Assembly: GCA_019120525.1 (NCBI GenBank)
Contig: DWUW01000287.1
Location: 1-5,951 of the forward strand
Origin: Candidatus Eisenbergiella stercorigallinarum
GTDB taxonomy: Bacteria > Bacillota > Clostridia > Lachnospirales > Lachnospiraceae
Direction: 5' to 3'
DNA length: 5,951 nucleotides
A program made the position numbers and the translations under genes. The notes beneath the pieces were generated by a model that was not told where the DNA came from, ran no database searches, and saw only the letters and a program-made list of their open reading frames with translations. Shown in pieces: positions 1-5,773 of this stretch (its first letter is position 1; each line of letters begins with the position of its first letter).

Positions 1-433
1 GTCCCGCATCCACTGCACGCGCCTGGCGGGAAACAAGGCTGACAACTGGTTCCTGCGCCAGTCCCCGCAGGTGCTTTCCCTGCAGTTTAAGGAAGGCCTG
101 GGTCGCGCGGACCGGGATAACGCCATCGACGTATATATGAGCGACGACTACATGGACGTGCTGGCGGACGGCATCTGGGAGAACACCTTCGCGGTGAAGC
201 CTCCCGTATTTACCAGAGAGGAAAGGCAGGAGTGGCTGAAAAACCTGAGCGGCGTGACCCTCGGCTCCGACGCCTTCTTCCCCTTCTCCGACAACATCGA
301 CCGCGCCCGCAGGAGCGGCGTGAAATATGTGGTGCAGCCCGGCGGTTCCGTCCGGGACGACGCGGTGATCGACGCCTGCAACCGTTACGGCATGGCGATG
401 GTATTCACCGGGATCCGGCTGTTCCATCATTGA
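1..433 (+). CDS. purH: AICAR formyltransferase (PurH-type), C-terminal part
   Basis: This is the 3' end of a gene whose start lies left of the window; the reading frame begins at base 2 and runs without a stop to TGA at 431-433 (about 143 codons). The translation carries the C-terminal hallmarks of the PurH AICAR-transformylase domain: TRLAGNKADNW near the left edge, RADRDNAID, GSDAFFPFSDNIDRA, then VVQPGGSVRDD and the terminal MVFTGIRLFHH. The enzyme transfers a formyl group from 10-formyltetrahydrofolate to AICAR, the penultimate step of IMP synthesis, in the cytoplasm. Many Clostridia carry this domain as a free-standing protein of about 390 residues with a separate IMP cyclohydrolase. Whether this copy is that short form or the bifunctional enzyme cannot be decided, because the N-terminus is outside the window. 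The catalytic Lys-His region is also outside. Nothing visible suggests decay. Confidence 0.92.
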   Translation, partial: SRIHCTRLAGNKADNWFLRQSPQVLSLQFKEGLGRADRDNAIDVYMSDDYMDVLADGIWENTFAVKPPVFTREERQEWLKNLSGVTLGSDAFFPFSDNIDRARRSGVKYVVQPGGSVRDDAVIDACNRYGMAMVFTGIRLFHH

Positions 434-450
434 CGGGGAGGAAGAAAGCG

Positions 451-1026
451 TTGATCCTGTTTGTGAATGCCTGTGTCAGGAAAAACTCAAGAACAAAGCG
501 GCTGGCGGAATACCTGCTCTCCCGGATCCCGGGGGAAATCCGGGAGCTGCGTCTGTCAGAAATCGCTTTTCCCGTAACGGATGAAGCCTTTCTGGAAAAA
601 AGAGATCGGCTTACAGCAAAAAAGCAATATGACGATCCGCTGTTTGATCTGGCCCGGCAGTTTGCGGAGGCGGATACCCTTGTGATCGCGGCGCCCTTTT
701 GGGATTTATCTTTTCCGGCCTCGCTCAGGCAATATCTGGAGCAGGTCAATGTGCCGGGGATTACATTTCGGTATACGGAGGAAGGGATTCCCGTGAGTCT
801 GTGCAGAGCGCGAAGGCTGTATTATGTGACCACTGCGGGCGGTTACTACTTCCCGGAGGAATACGGCTACGGCTACGTGAAAGCGCTGGCGGAAAATTTT
901 TACGGGATTTCAGACGTGAGACTGATCCGGGCGGCAGGACTGGATATCGAAGGAATCGATGCGGAGCAGGTCCTGCGGGAGTGCATGGAAAACCTGAAGC
1001 TTACCGAACAGACTTTTATCGAATAG
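451..1026 (+). CDS. Flavodoxin-fold NAD(P)H-dependent FMN oxidoreductase (AzoR/quinone reductase-like)
   Basis: A 191-residue protein. The TTG start at 451 is chosen because GGGGAGG at 435-441 lies 9 bases upstream and because the first strand of the fold (ILFVNACVRKNS) begins directly after it. The same frame stays open further left, but there it only mirrors the purH gene. Residues 2-20 form strand 1 and a Ser/Arg-rich phosphate-binding loop (NACVRKNSRTKRLA). Residues 77-92 (LVIAAPFWDLSFPASL) and 103-112 (GITFRYTEEG) match the Flavodoxin_2 / AzoR pattern, and TTAGGYY at 127-133 sits where the loop touching the flavin ring is expected. The family uses FMN and NAD(P)H to reduce quinones, azo compounds or nitroaromatics by two electrons; the physiological substrate here is unknown. 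It starts 17 bases after the purH stop, so read-through from the purine operon is likely. The length is close to the usual 190-210 residues. No membrane segment or signal peptide is visible, so it should be cytoplasmic. Confidence 0.85.
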   Translation: MILFVNACVRKNSRTKRLAEYLLSRIPGEIRELRLSEIAFPVTDEAFLEKRDRLTAKKQYDDPLFDLARQFAEADTLVIAAPFWDLSFPASLRQYLEQVNVPGITFRYTEEGIPVSLCRARRLYYVTTAGGYYFPEEYGYGYVKALAENFYGISDVRLIRAAGLDIEGIDAEQVLRECMENLKLTEQTFIE

Positions 1027-1057
1027 ATTTATCGATTGGATTTTTATTGAATCGGAT

Positions 1058-1104
1058 CTGTCCCGGAGCCCTGTTTCTCATAAAAAAGCGGGGATCCGGG
1101 ACAG
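1058..1104 (+). terminator. GC-rich inverted repeat, possible terminator or 5'-UTR hairpin
   Basis: CTGTCCCGGA at 1058-1067 is the exact reverse complement of TCCGGGACAG at 1095-1104. After one G/A mismatch the stem continues for three more pairs (1069-1071 with 1091-1093), leaving a loop of about 19 bases. It sits between the oxidoreductase stop and the beta-mannosidase ribosome binding site. Only a short T run (1110-1113) follows, five bases away, so it is not a textbook intrinsic terminator. It could end the purH-oxidoreductase transcript inefficiently, or be a regulatory hairpin or operator in the mannosidase leader. Confidence 0.45.
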
Positions 1105-1138
1105 CATACTTTTCAGCAGAAAAGGAAGGGAAAAGACA

Positions 1139-3655
1139 ATGGAAAAAATGCTTCTGCATGAAAACTGGAAGCTGCGGGAGGTTTCGGCCGGAGATTTTCC
1201 GGAAACCGACTGGATTCCCGGAACCGTGCCCGGCAGCGTCTATCAGGATTACCTGAACGAGGGGAAGATGGAGGATCCCTACTGGCGGGTCAACGAGGAG
1301 CAGGCGCTGGAGTTGATGAAGCGGGACTTTGAATACCGGACGGTATTTGACGTGCCGGAGGGGATGCTTTCGCGTGACGAGGTGATTCTGCATTTTGACG
1401 GGATCGATACGGTGGCGGATATCTGCCTGAACGGGCAGACGTTGGGCCATGTGGAAAACATGCACCGTACCTGGGAATACCGGGTGAAGGGGCTTCTGAA
1501 GAAGGAGGAAAATGAGCTGTCCGTGAGGATTTCCTCCCCCGTGAACTATATTTATGACCGGTATGAAAAGGACCCGCTGATCGTGGCAAGCTCCGACGCC
1601 ATGCGCGGCTGCTCCTACCTGAGAAAGGCCCACTGTATGTTCGGCTGGGACTGGGGCCCCCGCCTTCCCGACGCCGGAATCTGGCGGCCGGTGAGCCTGC
1701 TCGGCGTGGACGCGGCCAGATTTGACAATGTGTATGTGACCCAGAATCATGAACCGGATCGGGTGACGTTATATTTTCAGGCGGATGTTGAGCTTTTGGG
1801 AGCGGAGCGGCTGTACCGCCTGGGCGGGAACGGAGCGCAGAAGGATGCGGCCAGGCTTGCGCAGGAAGGCATGGAAGTTTGTATCACTGTGACCGCTCCG
1901 GACGGAAGCGTACAGACGGTGGAAGCGGGCCGGATGCAGACTGTGATCGAAAACCCGCAGCTCTGGTGGCCGAACGGCTATGGAGAGCAGCCTCTGTACA
2001 GCGTGAAAGCGGAGCTGTGCTGCGGGGGAACGGTTCTGGATGTGTGGGAAAAGAGGATCGGCCTGCGGACAATGACCGTAACGCGCGAAAAGGACCAGTG
2101 GGGAGAAAGCTTCTGCCATGAGGTGAACGGCGTGCGTATTTTTGCCATGGGCGCGGATTATATTCCGGAGGACAACATCCTGCCCCGTGTGACGCCGGAG
2201 CGGACCCATGAGCTTCTGACGCAGGCGAAAAACGCCCATTTCAACTGCATCCGCGTCTGGGGCGGCGGCCATTATCCGGCGGACGCCTTCTGGGACGCCT
2301 GCGACGAGCTGGGCCTGATCGTGTGGGAGGACTTCATGTTCGCCTGCTGCGTGTATGACCTGACGGAGGAATTTGAGGCAAATATCCGGGCAGAGTTCAT
2401 CGATAACGTTAAACGGATCCGCAACCACGCCAGCCTTGGCCTGTGGTGCGGGAACAACGAAATGGAGCTGTTTCTTGCGGACAACCCTGCAGAATGGTGC
2501 TTAAAGCACAGCCAGCTTGCCGATTATATCAAAATGTATGAATACATCATTCCGCAGATCCTGAAGGAGTATGATCCGCAGACCTTCTACTGGCCTGCGA
2601 GCCCATCCTCCGGCGGCAGCTTTGATATGCCGAACGATGAGAACCGGGGAGATGTGCATTATTGGGATGTGTGGCATGGGAACAAACCCATCACGGAATA
2701 CCGGAAATTCTTCTTCCGGTATGTGTCGGAATTCGGCTTCCAGTCCTTCCCTGCCCTGAAAACGGTGGAGACCTTCACCCTGCCGGAGGACCGGAATATT
2801 TTCTCCTATGTGATGGAAAAGCACCAGCGCAACCAGTCCGCAAACGGGAAGATCATGAACTACATGGAGCAGACCTTCCTGTATCCCAATGATTTTGACA
2901 CCCTGCTGTACGCCTCCCAGCTTCTGCAGGCGGAAGCCATGCGCTACGGCGTGGAGCATTTCCGCAGGAACCGGGGCCGCTGCATGGGAACCATCATCTG
3001 GCAGCTGAACGACTGCTGGCCGGTGGCGAGCTGGGCCATGATCGACTACGAAGGCCGCTGGAAGGCAGTGCAGTATTACGCGAAGCGTTTCTTCGCGCCG
3101 CTGATGATCTCCTGCGAGGAGGAAGGGATCCTGTCGCAGGACACCAATGTGAACGCGGAGCCCTTTGAACTGAAAAAATCCATCCGCCTCTGCGTCAGCA
3201 ATGAAAGTATGCAGGATCATCAGGCGACGGTACGCTGGCAGCTGCGGGACGCTTCCGGACAGGTGAAGGAGGCCCATGAAGAAGAGGTCTGCGTGAAGGC
3301 GCTTTCCAGCGAATGGCTGGAGAAGGTTCCCCTGCAGCATGCCCAGACCAGAAGGGATTATGTGTCCTATGAGCTTTGGGAAAACGGGGAAACCGTATCC
3401 GCGGGAAGCGTGCTGTTCTGCGCGCCCAAGCACTTTGCGTTTGAGAACCCGCATCTGAGAGCGGAAGCCGTGGGAAGCGATGAGATCCTGGTGACGGCGG
3501 ACGCTTACGCCAAGAGCGTGGAGATCCGAAACGAAGACGATACCCTGCTGCTTTCCGACAATTATTTCGACATGAATCCGGGAACCAGAAGGCTGAAGGT
3601 GCTGAAGGGGGCGCCGGAAGGGCTGGCGGCAAGAAGCGTGTTTGATATCCGATAA
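1139..3655 (+). CDS. Beta-mannosidase, glycoside hydrolase family 2
   Basis: An 838-residue enzyme that should release non-reducing terminal beta-D-mannose from beta-mannosides such as mannobiose or N-glycan core fragments. The ATG at 1139 follows AAGGAAGGG (1122-1130) at 8 bases; a second ATG at 1148 is a weaker choice. Order along the chain: sugar-binding beta-sandwich about 1-185, with the mannosidase signature FGWDWGPRLPDAGIW at 168-182; an immunoglobulin-like GH2 domain about 190-310 (NPQLWWPNGYGEQPLY at 272-287); a TIM barrel about 315-640; and beta-rich C-terminal domains to the end. The acid/base is Glu441 in GNNE and the nucleophile is Glu531 in SEFGFQS. Their 90-residue spacing is normal for GH2 mannosidases, and the total length is typical (about 820-900). 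No signal peptide is visible, so it is cytoplasmic and needs imported oligosaccharides; no transporter gene is in the window. It appears to be its own transcription unit or the end of the preceding one. Family assignment is firm; the exact natural substrate is inferred. Confidence 0.95.
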   Translation: MEKMLLHENWKLREVSAGDFPETDWIPGTVPGSVYQDYLNEGKMEDPYWRVNEEQALELMKRDFEYRTVFDVPEGMLSRDEVILHFDGIDTVADICLNGQTLGHVENMHRTWEYRVKGLLKKEENELSVRISSPVNYIYDRYEKDPLIVASSDAMRGCSYLRKAHCMFGWDWGPRLPDAGIWRPVSLLGVDAARFDNVYVTQNHEPDRVTLYFQADVELLGAERLYRLGGNGAQKDAARLAQEGMEVCITVTAPDGSVQTVEAGRMQTVIENPQLWWPNGYGEQPLYSVKAELCCGGTVLDVWEKRIGLRTMTVTREKDQWGESFCHEVNGVRIFAMGADYIPEDNILPRVTPERTHELLTQAKNAHFNCIRVWGGGHYPADAFWDACDELGLIVWEDFMFACCVYDLTEEFEANIRAEFIDNVKRIRNHASLGLWCGNNEMELFLADNPAEWCLKHSQLADYIKMYEYIIPQILKEYDPQTFYWPASPSSGGSFDMPNDENRGDVHYWDVWHGNKPITEYRKFFFRYVSEFGFQSFPALKTVETFTLPEDRNIFSYVMEKHQRNQSANGKIMNYMEQTFLYPNDFDTLLYASQLLQAEAMRYGVEHFRRNRGRCMGTIIWQLNDCWPVASWAMIDYEGRWKAVQYYAKRFFAPLMISCEEEGILSQDTNVNAEPFELKKSIRLCVSNESMQDHQATVRWQLRDASGQVKEAHEEEVCVKALSSEWLEKVPLQHAQTRRDYVSYELWENGETVSAGSVLFCAPKHFAFENPHLRAEAVGSDEILVTADAYAKSVEIRNEDDTLLLSDNYFDMNPGTRRLKVLKGAPEGLAARSVFDIR

Positions 3656-3727
3656 GGACGGCGGCGGTTTCACCGGCAATGGAGAGAAAAGGCGGCAATC
3701 TTACTGGCTTTAGACGGTGGGCTAAGG

Positions 3728-3756
3728 TAGCCAAAAGTGGCGGCTTGTATTATACT
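3728..3756 (+). promoter_or_regulatory. Putative sigma-A promoter of the HipA-like gene
   Basis: TATACT at 3751-3756 matches the -10 consensus at five of six positions. TAGCCA at 3728-3733 matches the -35 consensus at four of six, with a 17-base spacer. Transcription would start near 3763, about 70 bases before the HipA-like start codon. The -10 lies between two direct copies of CTTGT (3744-3748 and 3755-3759), 11 bases apart, about one helical turn. The same stretch read on the minus strand contains a perfect TATAAT, so the direction rests on gene position and on the better-placed -35 on the plus strand. Confidence 0.5.
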
Positions 3757-3760
3757 TGTG

Positions 3761-3774
3761 CCATGGGAACATGG
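3761..3774. promoter_or_regulatory. Palindrome at predicted transcription start (candidate operator)
   Basis: CCATG and CATGG are perfect inverted arms around a 4-base GGAA centre. The element starts five bases after the -10 box and covers the predicted transcription start, where a bound repressor would block initiation. In the RNA it could instead be a small 5' hairpin. No protein is assigned to it. Confidence 0.35.
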
Positions 3775-3831
3775 AAATTAAAAACAGACCCGAAGCATGA
3801 TGGGATCTGAAGGAAACAGGAAAGGAAACGC

Positions 3832-5280
3832 ATGGCGGAGATCAGGAAATATATTCTGAAGCATAAGAATATATCAGTTGCGGCCCTCACGCTGGACTGC
3901 GTGACCGGCGGGATCCTGTCGGTGGAGCAGGTTTTTACGGAAGCGCACGTACCGGTGGGCGTTCCTGTGAAAAAGGGGCGCATCGACAGAGGGGCCTTAA
4001 ACGCGTGGTGGAGCGGCCGGGCGATCCCGGCCAGCAGGTCGGGACTGAAGGAAGCGCTGTCCCGGATGGAAATTTCGCAGCCGCAGCTTCTGCTGGAAAA
4101 ATGTCTGGGCCTCAGCCTGTCCGATCAGTACTGGATCTGTCCGGAAGAAAGCAAGCTTCGCTGGGAGAAGGTCAATTTTTTCCAGAATCCGTTTTCCGGG
4201 GATGTGGGAAAGATTCTGTTTGGAAGAAATGTGGATACTGCTGCGGTCAGTCTGATGTCGCCGGACAATACCTCGGACGGCTGGCTGAAAAAGAGATGGA
4301 TCCTGGCGGATGGAAAGCGCTGCCTGATCAAGGGCGGGAGCGGGACTGTGCAGCAGGAGCCATACAATGAAGCGCTTGCGTCCCGATTGATGGAAAGGCT
4401 GAATATTCCGCATGTTTCCTATCGGCTGCTGGTGGAAGGCGGATATCCCTACAGCATATGCGACGATTTTATCACGCCGGATACGGAGCTGATCAGCGCC
4501 TGGTACATCATGCGGACTTGTCGGAAGCCAAATCATGTTTCGATATACAGGCATTATCTGAACTGCTGTGAGACGCTGGGGATTCCGGGAATGCAGGAGG
4601 CGCTGGATCGGATGCTGGTCCTGGATTATCTGATCGTCAATGAGGACAGGCATCAGAATAATTTCGGAGTGATCCGGAATGCCGATACGCTGGAATACCT
4701 GGGGGCCGCGCCCATCTATGACAGCGGAACCTCGCTCTGGTTCGATAAACCGACGGCCATGATACGGGCGGATGCCAAAACGATATGCAAGCCGTTCAAG
4801 ACCAGCCATGAGGAGCAGATCGGACTGGTACAGGATTTTGACTGGCTGGATTTTTTCGCGCTGAAGGGAATCGAAGAAGAGCTTCGGGAGCTGGTAAGGG
4901 GCTCCCTGTTCATCGACGAAGCGCGGTGCGACGCTCTGTGCAGGGGACTGGCGGGAAGAGTTGACATGCTGAAAAAGCACGTGGACAGCCGTTTCCGAAA
5001 TGCCGCTTTCCCGGTGGAAGCGGCGACGCGCGTAAGGGACGGTGAGGCGCAGGAAACAGGGCTGCGGGAAACAAAGCTGCAGAAAACGGAAGATACACGA
5101 AACGATGTGAAACAGGATATTGCCTACAGTGGTAATATTGATTTCAAACCCGAAGCAGAATACAACGATATGATGAAAGCAAAAAGAAATGCCGGGTATC
5201 TTGCTATGCTGGATAAATCTATGGCAGAAGCGGAAGCCGGTGGTTTCATTATGAGGAGTAATGGCAGAATGAAATTCTGA
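3832..5280 (+). CDS. HipA-like Ser/Thr kinase with antitoxin-like C-terminal tail
   Basis: A 482-residue protein. The ATG at 3832 follows AGGAAAGG (3818-3825) at 6 bases. Residues 1-115 form an N-terminal module with ALNAWWSGRAIPASRSGL (56-72) and LGLSLSDQYWI (92-102), which I associate with HipA-domain proteins of Clostridia. The kinase core follows: ATP-binding Lys167 in LIKGG; a following acidic residue, Glu180 in EPYNE; catalytic loop NEDRHQNN with Asp272 and Asn277; and metal-binding Asp297 in PIYDSG. The Asp-to-Asn step of 5 and the 25-residue gap to Asp297 are close to E. coli HipA (309, 314, 332), so the kinase looks functional. Residues 391-430 are a charged linker with 5-residue repeats. 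Residues 431-482 (RNAGYLAMLDKSMAEAEAGG at 452-471) resemble the toxin-binding end of RelB/PHD antitoxins. HipA phosphorylates proteins such as glutamyl-tRNA synthetase and causes growth arrest; the target here is unknown. HipA usually follows hipB, but no such gene precedes it. Confidence 0.82.
   Translation: MAEIRKYILKHKNISVAALTLDCVTGGILSVEQVFTEAHVPVGVPVKKGRIDRGALNAWWSGRAIPASRSGLKEALSRMEISQPQLLLEKCLGLSLSDQYWICPEESKLRWEKVNFFQNPFSGDVGKILFGRNVDTAAVSLMSPDNTSDGWLKKRWILADGKRCLIKGGSGTVQQEPYNEALASRLMERLNIPHVSYRLLVEGGYPYSICDDFITPDTELISAWYIMRTCRKPNHVSIYRHYLNCCETLGIPGMQEALDRMLVLDYLIVNEDRHQNNFGVIRNADTLEYLGAAPIYDSGTSLWFDKPTAMIRADAKTICKPFKTSHEEQIGLVQDFDWLDFFALKGIEEELRELVRGSLFIDEARCDALCRGLAGRVDMLKKHVDSRFRNAAFPVEAATRVRDGEAQETGLRETKLQKTEDTRNDVKQDIAYSGNIDFKPEAEYNDMMKAKRNAGYLAMLDKSMAEAEAGGFIMRSNGRMKF
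5052..5096 (+). repeat. Imperfect 15-bp tandem repeat in the HipA-like linker
   Basis: Three successive 15-base units at 5052-5066, 5067-5081 and 5082-5096. The first two begin GGAAACA and end GCTGC(G/A); the third is degenerate. Because 15 bases equal five codons, the repeat stays in frame and encodes ETGLR, ETKLQ and KTEDT. It lies exactly between the kinase core and the antitoxin-like tail and probably forms a flexible, charged linker. Confidence 0.6.
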
Positions 5281-5286
5281 AGCGGA

Positions 5287-5403
5287 TCATGGAAGGCTAG
5301 AGGAAAAAGCCGGACATTCTCTATCGTGCGGCCCCGTGGAAACGGGACCGCATAAGTTGTTATCAGCAATAATCTGTCGAAGCTGTTTCTTAGCTGCCGG
5401 CAT
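5287..5403 (-). pseudogene. 38-codon ORF, probable 5' remnant of a truncated gene (transposase-like start)
   Basis: On the minus strand, ATG at 5403-5401 is preceded by AAAAGGAG (5411-5418) at 7 bases, one of the best ribosome binding sites in the window. The product begins MPAAKKQLRQIIADNNL and then, from about residue 18, becomes a Cys/Pro/Ser-rich stretch encoded across a GC hairpin, ending at TGA (5289-5287). The first 17 residues read like the natural start of a protein and remind me of IS256-family transposases; the remainder does not. I therefore take it as the 5' end of a gene cut off near 5352, with accidental codons up to the stop. It begins 31 bases after the XRE gene stop and could be read from the same transcript. 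An intact small peptide gene is the alternative. The transposase link is recollection of family style and not an alignment. Confidence 0.4.
5327..5352 (+). terminator. GC hairpin after the HipA-like gene
   Basis: TGCGG-C-CCCGT, a GGAA loop, then ACGGG-A-CCGCA: two five-base-pair helices with one C/A mismatch between them. It lies 47 bases downstream of the HipA-like stop. The bases after it (TAAGTTGTTAT) are only moderately T-rich, so termination on the plus strand is plausible but not strong. On the minus strand it lies inside the 38-codon ORF and has no T tract. Confidence 0.5.
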
Positions 5404-5416
5404 AAAAATACTCCTT

Positions 5417-5425
5417 TTCAATAAG
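5417..5425 (+). repeat. 9-bp direct repeat, copy 1 (TTCAATAAG)
   Basis: The same nine bases occur at 5752-5760 in the same orientation. The two copies flank the XRE gene on either side. In AT-rich DNA this may be chance; alternatively it is a trace of an insertion or deletion event. Confidence 0.35.
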
Positions 5426-5434
5426 CATTCAAAT

Positions 5435-5686
5435 TCAGGATTCCCTGTTTATTTCCCGAAAAAAAGCATTAAAATCGCAATCTAATATTTCTGTCAGTGC
5501 AACCAGCAGATCTACGCTCGGATTATTTAACCCAAGCTCTATCTTACTGTATGTGCCGGTACTGACTTCAAGTCCTTTGAGCTGAAGCTTGGCTACGACA
5601 TCTCTGTTTCGGAGCCCTTTATTCATCCGAAGCCTTCGTATATTTGTTCCTACCAGAGGATTTTTACGCTGATTTATCCGTTCCAT
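5435..5686 (-). CDS. XRE-family (Cro/CI-type) helix-turn-helix regulator
   Basis: An 83-residue protein consisting almost only of a Cro/CI-type DNA-binding domain. The ATG at 5686-5684 follows AAGGTGA (5691-5697) at 4 bases. Residues about 11-24 (LVGTNIRRLRMNKG) form helix 1, NRDVVAKLQL (27-36) is the first HTH helix, and STGTYSKIELG (42-52) is the likely recognition helix. NNPSVDLLVALTEILDCDF (54-72) supplies the helix 4-5 pattern typical of the family. It lacks any extra ligand or protease domain, so it may be an autoregulated repressor or an antitoxin-type partner. It is convergent with the HipA-like gene, 154 bases from its stop, and lies in AT-rich DNA unlike the kinase core. HipB antitoxins are of this general type and size, but normally precede hipA on the same strand, so pairing of the two is only a hypothesis. 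The half-site array upstream (5704-5745) may be its operator. Confidence 0.85.
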   Translation of the reverse strand: MERINQRKNPLVGTNIRRLRMNKGLRNRDVVAKLQLKGLEVSTGTYSKIELGLNNPSVDLLVALTEILDCDFNAFFREINRES

Positions 5687-5703
5687 ATCATCACCTTTTG
5701 GAT

Positions 5704-5745
5704 AGTGTACTCAAACTTCGCACTGGAATAAGTGCCTGTGCACTT
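5704..5745. promoter_or_regulatory. Array of AGTG/CACT half-sites upstream of the XRE gene
   Basis: AGTG at 5704-5707, CACT at 5721-5724, AGTG at 5731-5734 and CACT at 5741-5744 alternate in orientation. The last pair is part of a perfect 6-bp inverted repeat, AAGTGC/GCACTT (5730-5735 with 5740-5745) around CTGT. The block begins 18 bases before the XRE start codon, where an autoregulatory operator would sit. I could not place a convincing -35/-10 pair for the XRE gene in it. It may instead belong to the terminal region of the neighbouring IS fragment. Confidence 0.4.
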
Positions 5746-5751
5746 TGAAAA

Positions 5752-5760
5752 TTCAATAAG
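5752..5760 (+). repeat. 9-bp direct repeat, copy 2 (TTCAATAAG)
   Basis: Identical to 5417-5425 in the same orientation. It lies between the XRE half-site array and the fold-back inverted repeat of the transposase-like gene. Confidence 0.35.
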
Positions 5761-5773
5761 TTCTGGCAATAAA

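Noticed and set aside
232..450. N-terminal extension of the oxidoreductase frame to an ATG at 232
   Set aside because: The extension is Arg/Pro-rich out-of-frame purH sequence. The flavodoxin fold begins at the TTG at 451, which has its own ribosome binding site.
2501..3679. A 392-codon open frame on the minus strand
   Set aside because: It is antisense to the beta-mannosidase, whose domains and catalytic residues are unmistakable. The minus frame is a by-product of GC-rich codon use and shows no recognisable domain.
3656..3727. Possible terminator for the beta-mannosidase
   Set aside because: Only a 4-bp hairpin (CGGT/ACCG) and a bulged repeat (GGCTTTAG with CTAA-GGT-AGCC) were seen, without a T run; too weak to annotate.
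3763..3810. Short leader ORF of 15 codons in frame with the HipA-like gene
   Set aside because: It has no ribosome binding site, begins at the predicted transcription start, and shows no recognisable motif; most likely accidental.
3997..4980. A 327-codon open frame on the minus strand
   Set aside because: It mirrors the HipA-like kinase gene. The kinase motifs are on the plus strand and no plausible ribosome binding site or domain was seen for the minus frame.
5700..5770. Minus-strand promoter for the XRE gene
   Set aside because: TACACT and TTGCCA-like elements exist on the minus strand but not at acceptable spacing from each other, so no promoter is called.
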